Notes: generated by a model not told the origin, from the letters alone. A DNA stretch of 47,307 nt from Chloroflexota bacterium (GCA_024277175.1 JAJRVT010000234.1:1-47307), one strand, 5' to 3'; positions 35,113 to 44,513 are shown, counted from the first letter of the stretch. Translations and numbers: made by a program.

Positions 35113-36036
35113 ATGATCGGCGCTGTGGATATCGGAGGCACCAAAATCGCCGTGGGCATGGTCGATGAAAATGGTCAGGTCCTGGTCAGCGCGGAATGCC
35201 CCACCAATCCCGAGCAAGGCTTCGACGACGCGCTGGGCCGGATATCGGCCCTGCTCCGGGAAACCCAGAGCGAGGCGGGCGGAGCCATGCGCGGCATTGG
35301 CATTGGCTGCACCGGACCGGTTTATCCACTGACCGGGACCATCGGCCACGTGGAGTTCCTGCCTGGCTGGGAAGATGCCAACATAGTCGAGGCCCTCTCC
35401 AACGAATTCAATCTGCCCGTGGCCCTGGAGAACGACGCCGACGCCGCCACCCTGGGGGAATCGGCCTGGGGCGCGGGGCGGGGCGTCGGAACGTTCATCT
35501 ACGTCACGGTCAGCACCGGCATTGGGGGCGGCATCGCGCTGGACGGGCGGCTGTACCGGGGCGTGGACGGCGCGCATCCCGAGATCGGCCACCATGTGAT
35601 CGACCCGAGCGGCCCCCTCTGTTTCTGCGGCGCGCATGGCTGTTGGGAGAGCTTGGCCAGTGGGCGGGCCATGGCCCAGTGGTTCAAAGACAACGCTCCG
35701 GACGACCTGAACGATCTGGCAACTATCGATGCCGCGGAAATTTGTTCGCGTAGTGATTCCCATGCACAGGCCGCTATCGCCCGCGAGGGCTATTACCTGG
35801 GGCTGGGGCTGGCCAACCTCGTCACGATCTTCGTCCCGGATGTGATCGCCCTGGGCGGCGGGCTGATGCATAGCCGTCACCTCTTTTGGGGTACAATACA
35901 ACAAACCATTCAATCCACCTGTGGCTACGTGCCATATCAAAAGGTCAGGTTGGTTCCGGCGTCACTGGATGCAGAGGTCGGTTTGATTGGCGCGGCCCAG
36001 GTCTGGATCCATCATTTTGGGGGAAAACAATCATGA
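35113..36036 (+). CDS. ROK family sugar kinase (glucokinase/GlcNAc kinase type)
   Basis: 307 residues. It phosphorylates a hexose or N-acetylhexosamine with ATP in the cytoplasm. N-terminal phosphate loop AVDIGGTKIAVG, ENDADAATLGE with the catalytic-base region, STGIGGGIALDGRLYRG, and the ROK zinc site: EIGHHVIDP plus C170, C172 and C177 in CFCGAHGC. AAGGGG lies about 9 bp before the ATG; longer in-frame starts lack support. The stop overlaps the ATG of the SIS gene (ATGA at 36033-36036), so the two proteins are probably made together and share a pathway, such as amino-sugar catabolism. Confidence 0.92.
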   Translation: MIGAVDIGGTKIAVGMVDENGQVLVSAECPTNPEQGFDDALGRISALLRETQSEAGGAMRGIGIGCTGPVYPLTGTIGHVEFLPGWEDANIVEALSNEFNLPVALENDADAATLGESAWGAGRGVGTFIYVTVSTGIGGGIALDGRLYRGVDGAHPEIGHHVIDPSGPLCFCGAHGCWESLASGRAMAQWFKDNAPDDLNDLATIDAAEICSRSDSHAQAAIAREGYYLGLGLANLVTIFVPDVIALGGGLMHSRHLFWGTIQQTIQSTCGYVPYQKVRLVPASLDAEVGLIGAAQVWIHHFGGKQS

Positions 36037-37079
36037 CAAATAATGATCTTCTTTCCAACCAATATCTCCAGGACATCCTGGCGCAGCCCGTGGCGCTGGC
36101 AGATACGCTGGCCGCACTGCCCTCCGCCGATATTTTGACCCCCTTTGCAGAACGTCTGGCCTCTGGCGAACTGCGGCGCATCGTGCTCACCGGCATGGGG
36201 TCGTCCTATCACATCCACAATCCGCTGATGCTGACGCTGATCGAGCGCGGTCTGTCGGCGCAGATGATGGAAACGTCGGAGCTCATCCATTACGCGCCGG
36301 CCCTGATCGAGCCGCAGACGCTGATCATCGCGGTCTCCCAGTCGGGGCGCAGCGCGGAGATTATTCGCCTGCTCGAAATGGCGCAGGGCCGAGCGCCGAT
36401 CATCGGCGTAACCAACACCCCGGACAGCCCGCTGGCCGCGGGATCGGGTGTCACGATTCTGACGCATGCCGGGGAGGAATTCTCGGTTTCGTGTAAAACC
36501 TATGTGACGGCGCTGGCGGCCCTGGCCTGGCTGGCCGACGCCCTCACCGGGGTTTCCCCACAGGCCACGCTGGCCGCGCTGGCGGGCGTCCCCGATGCCG
36601 TCGAGCAATACCTTTCTCAGTGGACGACGCATGTGGAAACCCTGCGCGACCGTCTGGATGGCGTTCAAATCATCACCTTCGTGGGGCGAGGCCCCTCTCT
36701 GGCGGCGATGGGCACAGCTGCGTTGACCACCAAGGAGTCCGCCCACTTCCCGGCTGAAGGGTTGAGCAGCGCGGCCTTTCGCCACGGTCCGCTGGAGATG
36801 ACCGGACCGCGTCACTTTGTGCTGGTCTATTCCGGGCCGGAGCTGACCGCCGCCCTCAACGCTCGTCTGGCTGATGACATTCGCGCGGCCGGCGGCAGAG
36901 CAGGGCTGGTGCGCGAATCCGCATCGCCGGACGTCTTCTCCCTGCCCGCCGCATCCGAGGTGGCACTCCCCATCTTTGAAATCCTGCCGGCCCAGATGAT
37001 CACCCTTGCCCTGGCCCAGTTGCAGGGCCACGAGCCCGGCCGCTTCGAGCACGCGCAGAAGGTGACGCTGGTCGAATAG
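36033..37079 (+). CDS. Double-SIS-domain protein, GlmS-isomerase-like (possible amino-sugar-phosphate deaminase)
   Basis: 348 residues, the size of the sugar-isomerase half of GlmS, with no glutaminase domain. Two SIS domains: first with TGMGSSYHI, AVSQSGRSAEII and the SCKTYVT strand, second with VGRGPSLAAMGTAALTTKES and AFRHGPLEM. The HGP motif after the second domain is typical of GlmS, NagB-II and AgaS enzymes. Without the glutaminase part, it most likely removes the amino group from an aminohexose-6-phosphate or acts on a fructosamine-phosphate. It is coupled by a 4-bp overlap to the ROK kinase, which would supply the phosphorylated substrate. Confidence 0.88.
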   Translation: MTNNDLLSNQYLQDILAQPVALADTLAALPSADILTPFAERLASGELRRIVLTGMGSSYHIHNPLMLTLIERGLSAQMMETSELIHYAPALIEPQTLIIAVSQSGRSAEIIRLLEMAQGRAPIIGVTNTPDSPLAAGSGVTILTHAGEEFSVSCKTYVTALAALAWLADALTGVSPQATLAALAGVPDAVEQYLSQWTTHVETLRDRLDGVQIITFVGRGPSLAAMGTAALTTKESAHFPAEGLSSAAFRHGPLEMTGPRHFVLVYSGPELTAALNARLADDIRAAGGRAGLVRESASPDVFSLPAASEVALPIFEILPAQMITLALAQLQGHEPGRFEHAQKVTLVE

Positions 37080-37115
37080 TGGGTGTCCGGTGACTGGACG
37101 GGCATGGCTGGGCTC

Positions 37116-37314
37116 GCGCCGAATGAATTCGGCGCCTGCGACGCGAAACACGTTAAAACGTGTTGGTCTGCGGGCATGGCGTCGTTTGCGCAGCATTCTC
37201 CTGACGAGCGACCGGATGCTCTTGGGATGCCTGATCCTGATGGGAACCGAAGGCGCCGATGGGTGCAACGTGTTTTAACACGTTTTGTCTGGCAGACGCC
37301 GAATTCATTCGGCG
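37116..37314. repeat. 199-bp inverted-repeat element with two hairpins per arm
   Basis: Left arm 37116-37164, right arm 37267-37314. The outer hairpin of each arm is GCCGAA/TTCGGC around TGAA or TTCA. The inner hairpin is AACACGTT-AA-AACGTGTT on the left and AACGTGTT-TT-AACACGTT on the right, so the inner arms are swapped. The central 100 bp show no coding sense. Confidence 0.8.
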
Positions 37315-37356
37315 GACTTGTTGGGAAGAGAGATTGGGAAAAGAGACGGATATTCG

Positions 37357-38343
37357 ATGAGCGAAACATTTATCGACGTCGACGTACAGGCCACGCGCCC
37401 GTCGGGCTATGGCTGGCGTCCGTTGACCCTGGATGACGCCGGCGCGCTGGCCGATCTGCTGGCCGCGTGCGCGCCTGTGGACGGCGAGACCGGTCCTGTG
37501 ATGAAGACCGCTGATGTGGCCGTAGCCCTGGCCCGCTGTGGAGACCTGGCCCGTAACTCCCTGGTCGCGTTCGATACCGACGGGCGCATGGCCGCGGCCT
37601 GCTGGCTCTGGCCCCGCCCGCGTCTGTTGGTCGAGTACCGGCTCTACGTCGACGGCCGCGTCTATCCCGACCACCGGGGGCGTGGCCTGGGGCGCTATCT
37701 CCTGGCCTGGGCCGAAGCCCGGGGGCGAGAACTGGCCGTCCATGAGGGTGGCGATCGACCATTGGTCCTGCGCATTGACTTCTACGACCGCAGCCCGGAC
37801 GCGTTGCGCCTCTTCGAACGTTGCGGCTTCCGCTTCGCGCTGGCCGAGGATGAGATGCGCCGCAGGCTGGACGATCCCATCCCGCCCACCTCCACCCGGG
37901 TGGCCCTGAGCTTCACCACCTGGGCGTCGGCCACGGCCGAGCGCTTTTTCGCCCTCTATGACGACGCCTTTCGCACCCGGCCCGGCTTCCCCAACTGGAG
38001 CAAAGAAGCCTGGGTGGCCGCCTTCACCGGCGGGGACGCCTTTCGCCCCGATCTTTCCCTGCTGGCCAGCGTGGACGGCGTGGATGTGGGCTACGCGCTG
38101 ACCCACACAGAAGAAGTGGCGGGGGAGAATGCGGCCTGGGTCGTGCAGATGGGTGTGCGTCCTGAATGGCGGCGCAAGGGGATCGCCGGCGCGCTGCTGG
38201 CCTCGCTCATGCAGCGCTACCTGCTCGCCGACGTCTCCGCGGTCTGGCTGGGCGTGGGCGCGGATAACCCGGAAGCGGCCAAGCTCTACCGGCGCATGGG
38301 GTTTGAGACGGTCAGGCGGCGGGTAGAGTATGGGAAGGCGTGA
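37357..38343 (+). CDS. Tandem GNAT acetyltransferase (two GNAT domains)
   Basis: 328 residues made of two GNAT-fold halves (about 10-165 and 180-328). The first has PDHRGRGLGRYLLAWAEARG (acetyl-CoA loop) and RLFERCGF; the second has MGVRPEWRRKGIAGALLASL and AAKLYRRMGFE. Both loops keep the R/Q-x-x-G-x-G/A pattern, so both may bind acetyl-CoA. Duplicated GNATs of this size include mycothiol synthase and several antibiotic-modifying or N-terminal acetylases; the substrate here is unknown. The ATG at 37357 was chosen because the frame upstream enters a repeat element. Confidence 0.85.
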   Translation: MSETFIDVDVQATRPSGYGWRPLTLDDAGALADLLAACAPVDGETGPVMKTADVAVALARCGDLARNSLVAFDTDGRMAAACWLWPRPRLLVEYRLYVDGRVYPDHRGRGLGRYLLAWAEARGRELAVHEGGDRPLVLRIDFYDRSPDALRLFERCGFRFALAEDEMRRRLDDPIPPTSTRVALSFTTWASATAERFFALYDDAFRTRPGFPNWSKEAWVAAFTGGDAFRPDLSLLASVDGVDVGYALTHTEEVAGENAAWVVQMGVRPEWRRKGIAGALLASLMQRYLLADVSAVWLGVGADNPEAAKLYRRMGFETVRRRVEYGKA

Positions 38344-38544
38344 GACGTGAAGGCGTAAAATGGGAAGACATGAAAATATACGGGGTGGTTGAGGACCTTC
38401 CGGGATGGCTCGCAGCCCCCGTGGCGCTGGATGGCGGTATGAACGTCTTTCTGGAGGATGACGTAATTCCGATGAAATGCGTCACTCCCACTCTGCCGGA
38501 ATTGGGGCGAATGTGATATATTTAACGGGTGCGTTTGTCATTGT

Positions 38545-38563
38545 CGACGCGCTTTGCGCGTCG
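38545..38563. promoter_or_regulatory. 8-bp hairpin upstream of the aldolase gene
   Basis: CGACGCGC-TTT-GCGCGTCG, a perfect stem 45 bp before the start codon. No T-tract follows. It may be a leader structure or a small operator. The rest of the gap 38344-38607 shows nothing recognisable. Confidence 0.4.
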
Positions 38564-38607
38564 TGATTCTATCGATTTCTCGCAAAATAAAAGGAGACCC
38601 AATCAGC

Positions 38608-39687
38608 ATGTCCACACTAAAAGAGATGATCCCGGCCGGCGTTATCACCGGCGACCAGGTGCAGGAAGTGTTCGCCTACGCTAAGCAGCATGGCTTCGCC
38701 CTGCCGGCGGTCAACACCATCGGCAGCGACAGCATCAACGCGGCCATGGAGACGGCCCGGGACGTCAACTCGCCCATCATCATCCAGTTCTCCAACGGCG
38801 GGGCCCACTTCATGGCCGGCAAGGGCCTGAGCAACGACGGCCAGCAGGCCGCCATCGCCGGCGCGATCGCGGCCGCACACCACGTCCATGACCTGGCCGA
38901 GCTCTACGGCATCCGCGTCATGCTCCACACTGACCATTGCGCGCGCAAGCTGTTGCCCTGGGTGGACGGTCTGCTGGATGCGGGCGAGGAGTACTACAAA
39001 GTCCACGGCAAGCCCCTCTACAGCTCTCACATGATCGACCTGTCGGTGGAATCGCTGGAAGAGAACGTGGAGACCTGTAAGCGCTACCTGGACCGCATGA
39101 GCAAGATCGACATGACCCTGGAGATCGAGTTGGGCGTCACCGGCGGCGAAGAGGACGGCGTGGACCACTCCGGCGTGGACTCCTCCCGCCTCTACACCCA
39201 GCCTGAGGACGTGGCCTACGCCTACGAAGAGCTGATGAAGGTCAGCCCTCGCTTCACCATCGCCGCGGCCTTCGGCAACGTTCACGGCGTCTACAAGCCC
39301 GGCAACGTCAAGCTGAGCCCCATCATCCTCCACAATTGCCAGGAATACGTCCAGGAGAAGTTTGGCCTGGAAGAGAAGCCCCTCAGCTTCGTCTTCCACG
39401 GCGGCTCCGGCTCCCTGCCCGAAGAGATCAAGGAGGCGGTCTCCTATGGTGTGGTCAAGATGAACCTGGACACCGATATGCAGTGGGCGTTCTGGGATGG
39501 CGTTCGCAATTACTACGTGGCCAACGAGGGCTATCTCCAGACCCAGATCGGCAACCCGGACGATCCGGAAGGCCCGAACAAGAAGAAGTATGATCCCCGC
39601 CAATGGCTGCGCCAGGGCGAGCTGGCCTTCAAAGCCCGTCTGACCAAGGCCTTCGAAGAGTTGAACAACGTCAATACGTTGGGCTAA
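38608..39687 (+). CDS. fba: Class II fructose-bisphosphate aldolase
   Basis: 359 residues, the length of class IIA (Escherichia coli FbaA-type) aldolases. It splits fructose 1,6-bisphosphate into two trioses in glycolysis and works in reverse in gluconeogenesis. Zinc and active-site motifs: HTDHCARK, EIELGVTGGEEDGVDHSG, FGNVHGVYKPGNV, FHGGSGS and MNLDTDMQW. An AAGGAG ribosome site precedes the ATG at 38608; the longer start at 38554 runs through it. Palindrome copy 9 follows the stop within 15 bp. Confidence 0.96.
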   Translation: MSTLKEMIPAGVITGDQVQEVFAYAKQHGFALPAVNTIGSDSINAAMETARDVNSPIIIQFSNGGAHFMAGKGLSNDGQQAAIAGAIAAAHHVHDLAELYGIRVMLHTDHCARKLLPWVDGLLDAGEEYYKVHGKPLYSSHMIDLSVESLEENVETCKRYLDRMSKIDMTLEIELGVTGGEEDGVDHSGVDSSRLYTQPEDVAYAYEELMKVSPRFTIAAAFGNVHGVYKPGNVKLSPIILHNCQEYVQEKFGLEEKPLSFVFHGGSGSLPEEIKEAVSYGVVKMNLDTDMQWAFWDGVRNYYVANEGYLQTQIGNPDDPEGPNKKKYDPRQWLRQGELAFKARLTKAFEELNNVNTLG

Positions 39688-39698
39688 ACGATTTTTAC

Positions 39699-39791
39699 CC
39701 GCCAATAGAACGCGGATTGGGCGGATCGACGCGGATTTAAAAAAATCCGTGAAAATCCGTCCAATCCGCTCAATCCGCGTTCTATTGGCGG
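39699..39791. repeat. ATAGAACGCGGATT palindrome, copy 9
   Basis: Outer arms match through CCGCCAATAGAACGCGGATT. The left arm lacks one GGATTGAGC-type module that the right arm carries. It lies between fba and the fusion gene. Confidence 0.92.
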
Positions 39792-39813
39792 CGTCTCCAC
39801 GAGGACGCGAGCC

Positions 39814-42800
39814 ATGTCATCCACCATCCTTTCTTCTGTCCCCGCCTTCTCTGCCGACGACGCCCGGGGCCTGCTGGTGCGGCTCTACAGCATCCAGGCC
39901 GAGGCCGTCGCGCCCCTGCCCTCCGAGCGGGACCAGAACTTCGCGGTCACCACCGAGGAAGGTGAGCCGTTTGTGCTCAAGATCGCCAACCGGGCCGAGA
40001 ACCCCGCGTTCCTGGACTGCCAGAACCGGGCCATGATGCACATTCACGCCCGTCTGCGCCCCCCTGTGAACGCGCCCGTCTGCCCCCTGGTCGCGCCCAC
40101 GCCCGATGGCGAGTACATGCCCCTGGTCCGGGGCGAGGACGGCGAATCCTATATCGTGCGCCTGCTGACCTATGTCCCGGGCGCGCCCCTGGCCGAGGTC
40201 AAGCCCCACAGCGCCCATCTGTTGACCAGCCTGGGCGAATTGCTGGGCCGGCTGGATACAGCTCTGGCCGACTTCGACCACCCCGCGGTCCGCCATGATC
40301 TGCACTGGGACCTGCATCAAGCCGGCCGGGTGGTGGAAGAACATCTCCACCGGCTGGACCCCGACCAGCAGGCCGTCATCGAGCCCATTCTGGCCCATTT
40401 CCGCGCGCAGACCGAGCCCCTCCTGGCCCAGGTGCGCACCGGCGTGATCCACGGCGACGCCAACGACTACAACGTGCTCGTTGGCCCGGACGGTCCCTGG
40501 GAGCTGATGGCCACAGGCGTGATCGATTTCGGTGATATGGTTCACAGCTATCTGGTGGGCGAGGCGGCCATCGCCGGGGCCTACGCCATGCTGGGCAAGC
40601 GCGACCCGCTGGCGGCTGCGGCCCGGGTGGTGGCGGGCTATCACAGCGCCAACCCGCTGACCGAGATCGAACTGCGCGTTCTCTACGACCTGATGCGCAT
40701 GCGCCTGGCCATGAGCGTCTGCATCGCAGCCTGGCAGACCGAGCAGGTTCCGGACAACGACTACCTCTCCATCTCCCAGCCGGCCATCTGGGCGCTGCTG
40801 GCCCGGCTGGAGGGCGTTCATCCCAACCTGGCCCACTACGCCTTCCGTCAGGCGTGCGGACTGACGCCCGTCCCCCATGAGGCCCAGGTTCTGGGCTGGC
40901 TGGCGGGCAACCAGGACAAACTCCACCCGGTTGTGGATCGTGACCTGGCCAAGGGCGATCTCCATCCCCTGGACCTGAGCGTGGGCAGCCTCCAACTCCC
41001 CGGGGAGATGGCCTTCTCGTCATTGGGCGGGCTGCCCGGGGCGCTTTTTGGACTGGTGGAAGCCGGCCGGGAGGGGGCGAGCATCGGTCGCTATGGTGAG
41101 CAGCGCCTGGTCTACACGGCTCCTGAATTCCAGGTGGAGACGGACGAACAGCCGGAGCGGCGAACGGTGCACCTGGGCGTGGACCTCTTCCTGCCGCCCA
41201 ATTCGTCCGTCTACGCGCCCCTGGACGGCGTGGTCCACTCGCTGGTCGATAACGACGCTCCCAAAGACTACGGTCCTACCGTCATTCTGGCCCACGAGAC
41301 CGATGATGGCCTTTCCTTCTACACCCTCTACGGCCATCTGAGCCGGGAGTCGCTGGCTACGCTGACGCCAGGCATGGCCATTGTCGCCGGCCAGCAGATC
41401 GGGACAGTGGGCGATATGTTCGTTAACGGCGGCTGGCCGCCCCATCTCCACTTCCAACTGATTCTGGACCTGCTGGGCGAGACGGGGACCTTCCCCGGCG
41501 TGGCCGCGCCCAGTTGGCGTGATCTTTGGCGCGGGATCAGCCCTTCGCCGGCCCCGCTGCTGGGACTGGACCCCGCGGAGATCGCCTACAAGAGCCGAAG
41601 CCGGGAGCAGATCCTGGCGGAGCGCCGGGCCCATCTGGGCAAGTCCCTGAGCGTGGCCTACCGGCGGCCCTTGAAGATCGTGCGCGGCTGGCAGCAGTTC
41701 CTCTACGATGAGGAGGGACGGGCCTACCTGGACGCGGTCAACAACGTGGCTCATGTGGGCCATGCCAACCCCCGGGTGACCGCGGCCGGCCAGGCGCAGA
41801 TGGCGGTGCTCAATACCAACACCCGCTACCTCCATGACAACATCATCGACTATGCCGAGGCGCTGCTGGCGACCTTCCCCGATCCGTTGAGCGTGGTCTT
41901 CTTCGTGTGCAGCGGCAGCGAGGCCAACGAGCTGGCCCTGCGTTTGGCCCGCACCTACACCGGTCGCCAGGACATTATCATGGTGGACGGGGCCTATCAC
42001 GGCAACACCCAGGCGTTGGTTGACATAAGCCCATACAAACACAACGGACCTGGCGGCCAGGGCGCGCCGGACTGGGCCCGCGCGGTCCCCATGCCCGATC
42101 CCTACCGGGGTCCCTACAAGGGCTACGGCGCGACCACCGGCTCCCTCTACGCCACCCACGTGGGGCGGGTCATCGCGGAACTGGGCGCGGAGGGACGGCA
42201 GCCGGCTGCGTTCATTGCCGAGCCGCTGTTGGGCTGTGGCGGCCAGATCGTGTTGCCGGCCGGCTATCTCTCCGCGGCCTATGAGCAGGTGCGCGCGGTG
42301 GGGGGCGTCTGTATCGCCGACGAGGTGCAGGTGGGCTTTGGCCGGGTGGGGAGCCACTTCTGGGGCTTCGAGACCCAGGGCGTGATCCCGGACATTGTCA
42401 CCCTGGGCAAGCCCATGGGCAACGGCCATCCCCTGGCCGCGGTGGTGACTACGCCGGCCATCGCCGACGCCTTCGCCAACGGCATGGAGTACTTCAACAC
42501 CTTTGGCGGCAACCCGGTCTCCTGCGCCATGGGCCAGGCCGTGCTGGACGAGATTCGGGACCAGGGCTTACAGGAGAACGCGCGGCAGGTAGGCGATCGT
42601 CTGCTGGCCGGCCTGGGGGACCTCATGGAGCGCCATCCCCTGATCGGCGACGTGCGCGGGTTGGGGTTGTTCGTGGGCGTGGAGTTGGTGCTGGACCGGG
42701 AGGACCTGGAGCCTGCGCCCGCTCACGCCGCCTACATCGCCAACCGCATGCGCGACCACGGCGTGCTGATCAGCACCGACGGCCCGCTACACAACGTGCT

Positions 42801-42900
42801 CAAGATCAAGCCGCCCATCATCTTCACCGAAGCGGACGCGGACCGTCTGGTCTCCGTGCTGGACGAGGTGCTGGGAGAGGAGCGGGTGTTGGTTGGATGA
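39814..42900 (+). CDS. Kinase-M23 peptidase-like-class III aminotransferase fusion (putative phosphohydroxylysine/phosphoethanolamine lyase)
   Basis: 1028 residues in three parts. Residues about 20-330 are an APH-type kinase with [11 protein letters not shown] (H213) and DFGD (238-241). Residues about 425-575 are a LytM/M23 fold with HLGVD (H453, D457) and HLHF (H544, H546), the usual zinc ligands. Residues about 600-1028 are a class III aminotransferase with DEVQVGFGR (D836) and the PLP lysine K866 in [10 protein letters not shown]. The C-terminal part resembles ETNPPL/PHYKPL phospho-lyases, and the kinase resembles hydroxylysine kinase, so one chain could phosphorylate an amino alcohol and then eliminate phosphate. 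The role of the M23 part is unclear; no signal peptide is present. Similar fusions occur in other bacteria. GAGGA precedes the ATG. Confidence 0.85.
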   Translation: MSSTILSSVPAFSADDARGLLVRLYSIQAEAVAPLPSERDQNFAVTTEEGEPFVLKIANRAENPAFLDCQNRAMMHIHARLRPPVNAPVCPLVAPTPDGEYMPLVRGEDGESYIVRLLTYVPGAPLAEVKPHSAHLLTSLGELLGRLDTALADFDHPAVRHDLHWDLHQAGRVVEEHLHRLDPDQQAVIEPILAHFRAQTEPLLAQVRTGVIHGDANDYNVLVGPDGPWELMATGVIDFGDMVHSYLVGEAAIAGAYAMLGKRDPLAAAARVVAGYHSANPLTEIELRVLYDLMRMRLAMSVCIAAWQTEQVPDNDYLSISQPAIWALLARLEGVHPNLAHYAFRQACGLTPVPHEAQVLGWLAGNQDKLHPVVDRDLAKGDLHPLDLSVGSLQLPGEMAFSSLGGLPGALFGLVEAGREGASIGRYGEQRLVYTAPEFQVETDEQPERRTVHLGVDLFLPPNSSVYAPLDGVVHSLVDNDAPKDYGPTVILAHETDDGLSFYTLYGHLSRESLATLTPGMAIVAGQQIGTVGDMFVNGGWPPHLHFQLILDLLGETGTFPGVAAPSWRDLWRGISPSPAPLLGLDPAEIAYKSRSREQILAERRAHLGKSLSVAYRRPLKIVRGWQQFLYDEEGRAYLDAVNNVAHVGHANPRVTAAGQAQMAVLNTNTRYLHDNIIDYAEALLATFPDPLSVVFFVCSGSEANELALRLARTYTGRQDIIMVDGAYHGNTQALVDISPYKHNGPGGQGAPDWARAVPMPDPYRGPYKGYGATTGSLYATHVGRVIAELGAEGRQPAAFIAEPLLGCGGQIVLPAGYLSAAYEQVRAVGGVCIADEVQVGFGRVGSHFWGFETQGVIPDIVTLGKPMGNGHPLAAVVTTPAIADAFANGMEYFNTFGGNPVSCAMGQAVLDEIRDQGLQENARQVGDRLLAGLGDLMERHPLIGDVRGLGLFVGVELVLDREDLEPAPAHAAYIANRMRDHGVLISTDGPLHNVLKIKPPIIFTEADADRLVSVLDEVLGEERVLVG

Positions 42901-42971
42901 GAGGGTGACGAGGGATTGCGTCGTCATATTTATGTTGAGCATTTGGCCTGGCTAGGCGCGATGAGCATAGG

Positions 42972-43000
42972 TTGACGCATCCGGTGTGACATGGTATGAT
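42972..43000 (+). promoter_or_regulatory. Promoter of the Phd/PIN toxin-antitoxin operon
   Basis: TTGACG (42972-42977), 17-bp spacer, TATGAT (42995-43000). Expected start of transcription is inside the operator that follows. Confidence 0.75.
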
Positions 43001-43033
43001 CATGTACATGGTGCGAAGTGCATGTACATGATC
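42998..43033. promoter_or_regulatory. Double-palindrome operator of the toxin-antitoxin operon
   Basis: GATCATGTACATG (42998-43010) and CATGTACATGATC (43021-43033) are 13-bp exact inverted arms around a 10-bp spacer. Each contains the perfect palindrome CATGTACATG, with centres 20 bp apart, two turns of the helix. It overlaps the -10 box and +1, as expected for autorepression by the antitoxin. Confidence 0.8.
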
Positions 43034-43048
43034 GAGGGCAAGATAAAA

Positions 43049-43276
43049 ATGATTGAAGTCTCAGCCACAAAACTGCGAAATAATTTATTCGACTATTTGG
43101 ACAAGGTGTCGGGAGGCGAAACGATCATCATTCGTCGCAACAACCACGAAGTCGCCCGCTTGGTTCCGACCCAACAGAAAGATTGGCGGGAAAAGATGCG
43201 CATCAAACCCAAACTCCTGGTCGCTCCCGAACTGCTGGTGCAGCCCATGGAGGACGTTTGGGAGGATTACACTTGA
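43049..43276 (+). CDS. Phd/YefM-type antitoxin
   Basis: 75 residues. N-terminal dimerisation and DNA-binding half with the Phd pattern MIEVSATKLRNNLFDYLDKV followed by GETIIIRRNNHEVARLVP; the charged C-terminal tail (residues 50-75) would wrap the toxin. GAGGG lies about 10 bp before the ATG at 43049; an in-frame ATG at 43028 would overlap the operator. Its stop overlaps the toxin start by 4 bp. Confidence 0.9.
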   Translation: MIEVSATKLRNNLFDYLDKVSGGETIIIRRNNHEVARLVPTQQKDWREKMRIKPKLLVAPELLVQPMEDVWEDYT

Positions 43277-43671
43277 ACAGACCCCGCTATCTTTTCGACA
43301 CCCATGCTTTGATATTCTGGGTGAACAAGGAGTCGGTCTCTGAAGAGTTCATCCGCTTTTTTGACAAGCAGGAGCGGCAAGGAACGCTCTATGTCTCCTC
43401 GATCTCTTTTTGGGAGATCGCCTTTTTGGTCAAAAAGAGAAGACTGGAGATGGCCGATATTCATGGCTGGAAGAACGACCTGCTCAGCAACACGAATATC
43501 CGCGTGCTTGATCCCACCGCCGCAGAAATGATTGATTCCACACTGCTGCCGGACCATCACGCCGACCCCTTCGATCGTCTGTTGATCGCCCAGGCCCGCT
43601 CTGGAGGTTTCCGCTTGGTGACGAAAGATCGCTACATTCAGGCATACAACGTACAGTCTTTTTGGGTGTGA
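43273..43671 (+). CDS. PIN-domain toxin (VapC-like ribonuclease)
   Basis: 132 residues starting at a TTG in a TTGA overlap (43273-43276) with the antitoxin stop. The PIN acidic residues are all present: D9 in LFDTHAL, E48 in SFWEIAF, D98 and D101 in HADPFDRLL, and D119 in VTKDR. Such toxins cut tRNA or rRNA when the antitoxin is degraded. The fold matches PIN proteins with LFDTHALIFW starts that pair with Phd antitoxins. The intact acidic set suggests a working toxin. A longer ATG frame from 43183 would run through the antitoxin gene and is unlikely. Confidence 0.9.
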   Translation: MNRPRYLFDTHALIFWVNKESVSEEFIRFFDKQERQGTLYVSSISFWEIAFLVKKRRLEMADIHGWKNDLLSNTNIRVLDPTAAEMIDSTLLPDHHADPFDRLLIAQARSGGFRLVTKDRYIQAYNVQSFWV

Positions 43672-43719
43672 CGCCGCCCGTTCGCCAAGCAGGAATAAAA
43701 TCCTCTCCAACCCGTCCTG

Positions 43720-44370
43720 TCATCCCATTCGCTCATGGATGAACGCTTCGCGCGTGGATGCGAGCATGAAGCGGTTGGTGCGCTTCTGGTTCCCCAGGGT
43801 GTCGAAGGGTTTGGGACCGTAGTCATGACCGGGATAGATGACCGTCTCATCGGGCAGCCTCATGAGCCGGCCGTGGATGCTCTCGTACATCGCGTCCACG
43901 TCCGAGTCGGGCAGGTCGCAGCGCCCGCAGCCGTCGATGAAGAGGGTGTCGCCGGCGATGAGGATGTTGTCGTGGAGGAAGCAGAGGCCGTCAGGCGAGT
44001 GGCCGGGCGTGTGCAGCGCGGTGAAGCGCACGTCACCCACGGAGACTGTGTCGCCGTCGTCCAGTTCCACCAGGATGGCTGCGGCTGGACGCCACTTGGC
44101 CGGCATCTGGCGGGAAAGATAGACGGGAACGTCGCCGACCGCGGCCAGCAGATCGGCCACCGCGTTGGTGTGATCGTAGTGGCCGTGGGTGAGCCAGATG
44201 GCCGTGATGGCGTAGCCGGCGGCCCGGGCCGCGTCGACCATGGCGGCCGCGTCCCACGCCGGGTCGATGGCCGCGGCTGTATGGGTGGCTGGGTCCCCCA
44301 CCAGGTAGACGAAGTTGTCCATGGGACCCAGGGGAAGCTGTTTCAGGAAAGGGCGATCTTGTTCGCTCAT
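43720..44370 (-). CDS. MBL-fold hydrolase, glyoxalase II-like
   Basis: 216 residues. The metal motif THGHYDHTNAV (H62, H64, D66, H67) plus LHTPGHSPDGLCFLHDNILIAGDTLFIDGCGRCDLP and YPGHDYG are the glyoxalase II/persulfide dioxygenase-like pattern. Likely role: hydrolysis of a thioester such as S-lactoyl-thiol, or a related thiol ester. The glyoxalase I gene lies divergently just upstream across palindrome copy 10, which favours the glyoxalase reading. The usual C-terminal glutathione-binding domain of GloB is short or absent, so the thiol may not be glutathione. No strong ribosome site precedes the ATG. Confidence 0.87.
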   Translation of the reverse strand: MSEQDRPFLKQLPLGPMDNFVYLVGDPATHTAAAIDPAWDAAAMVDAARAAGYAITAIWLTHGHYDHTNAVADLLAAVGDVPVYLSRQMPAKWRPAAAILVELDDGDTVSVGDVRFTALHTPGHSPDGLCFLHDNILIAGDTLFIDGCGRCDLPDSDVDAMYESIHGRLMRLPDETVIYPGHDYGPKPFDTLGNQKRTNRFMLASTREAFIHERMG

Positions 44371-44416
44371 ATCAACTCGTTTCGTTCAGAAGGATTGGTT
44401 GTATGGACTGATATCT

Positions 44417-44513
44417 GAATAGAACGCTGATTAGGCGGATTGGACGGAAAGGGCAGGATTTTTCAAAAAAATCCGTGCAGATCCGCTCGATCCGGTCAAC
44501 CCGCGTTCTATTC
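44417..44513. repeat. ATAGAACGCGGATT-family palindrome, copy 10
   Basis: Two 47-base arms from GAATAGAACGC with about a dozen mismatches, joined by a short CAA loop. It lies between divergent genes, so it is not a terminator here. Confidence 0.85.
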
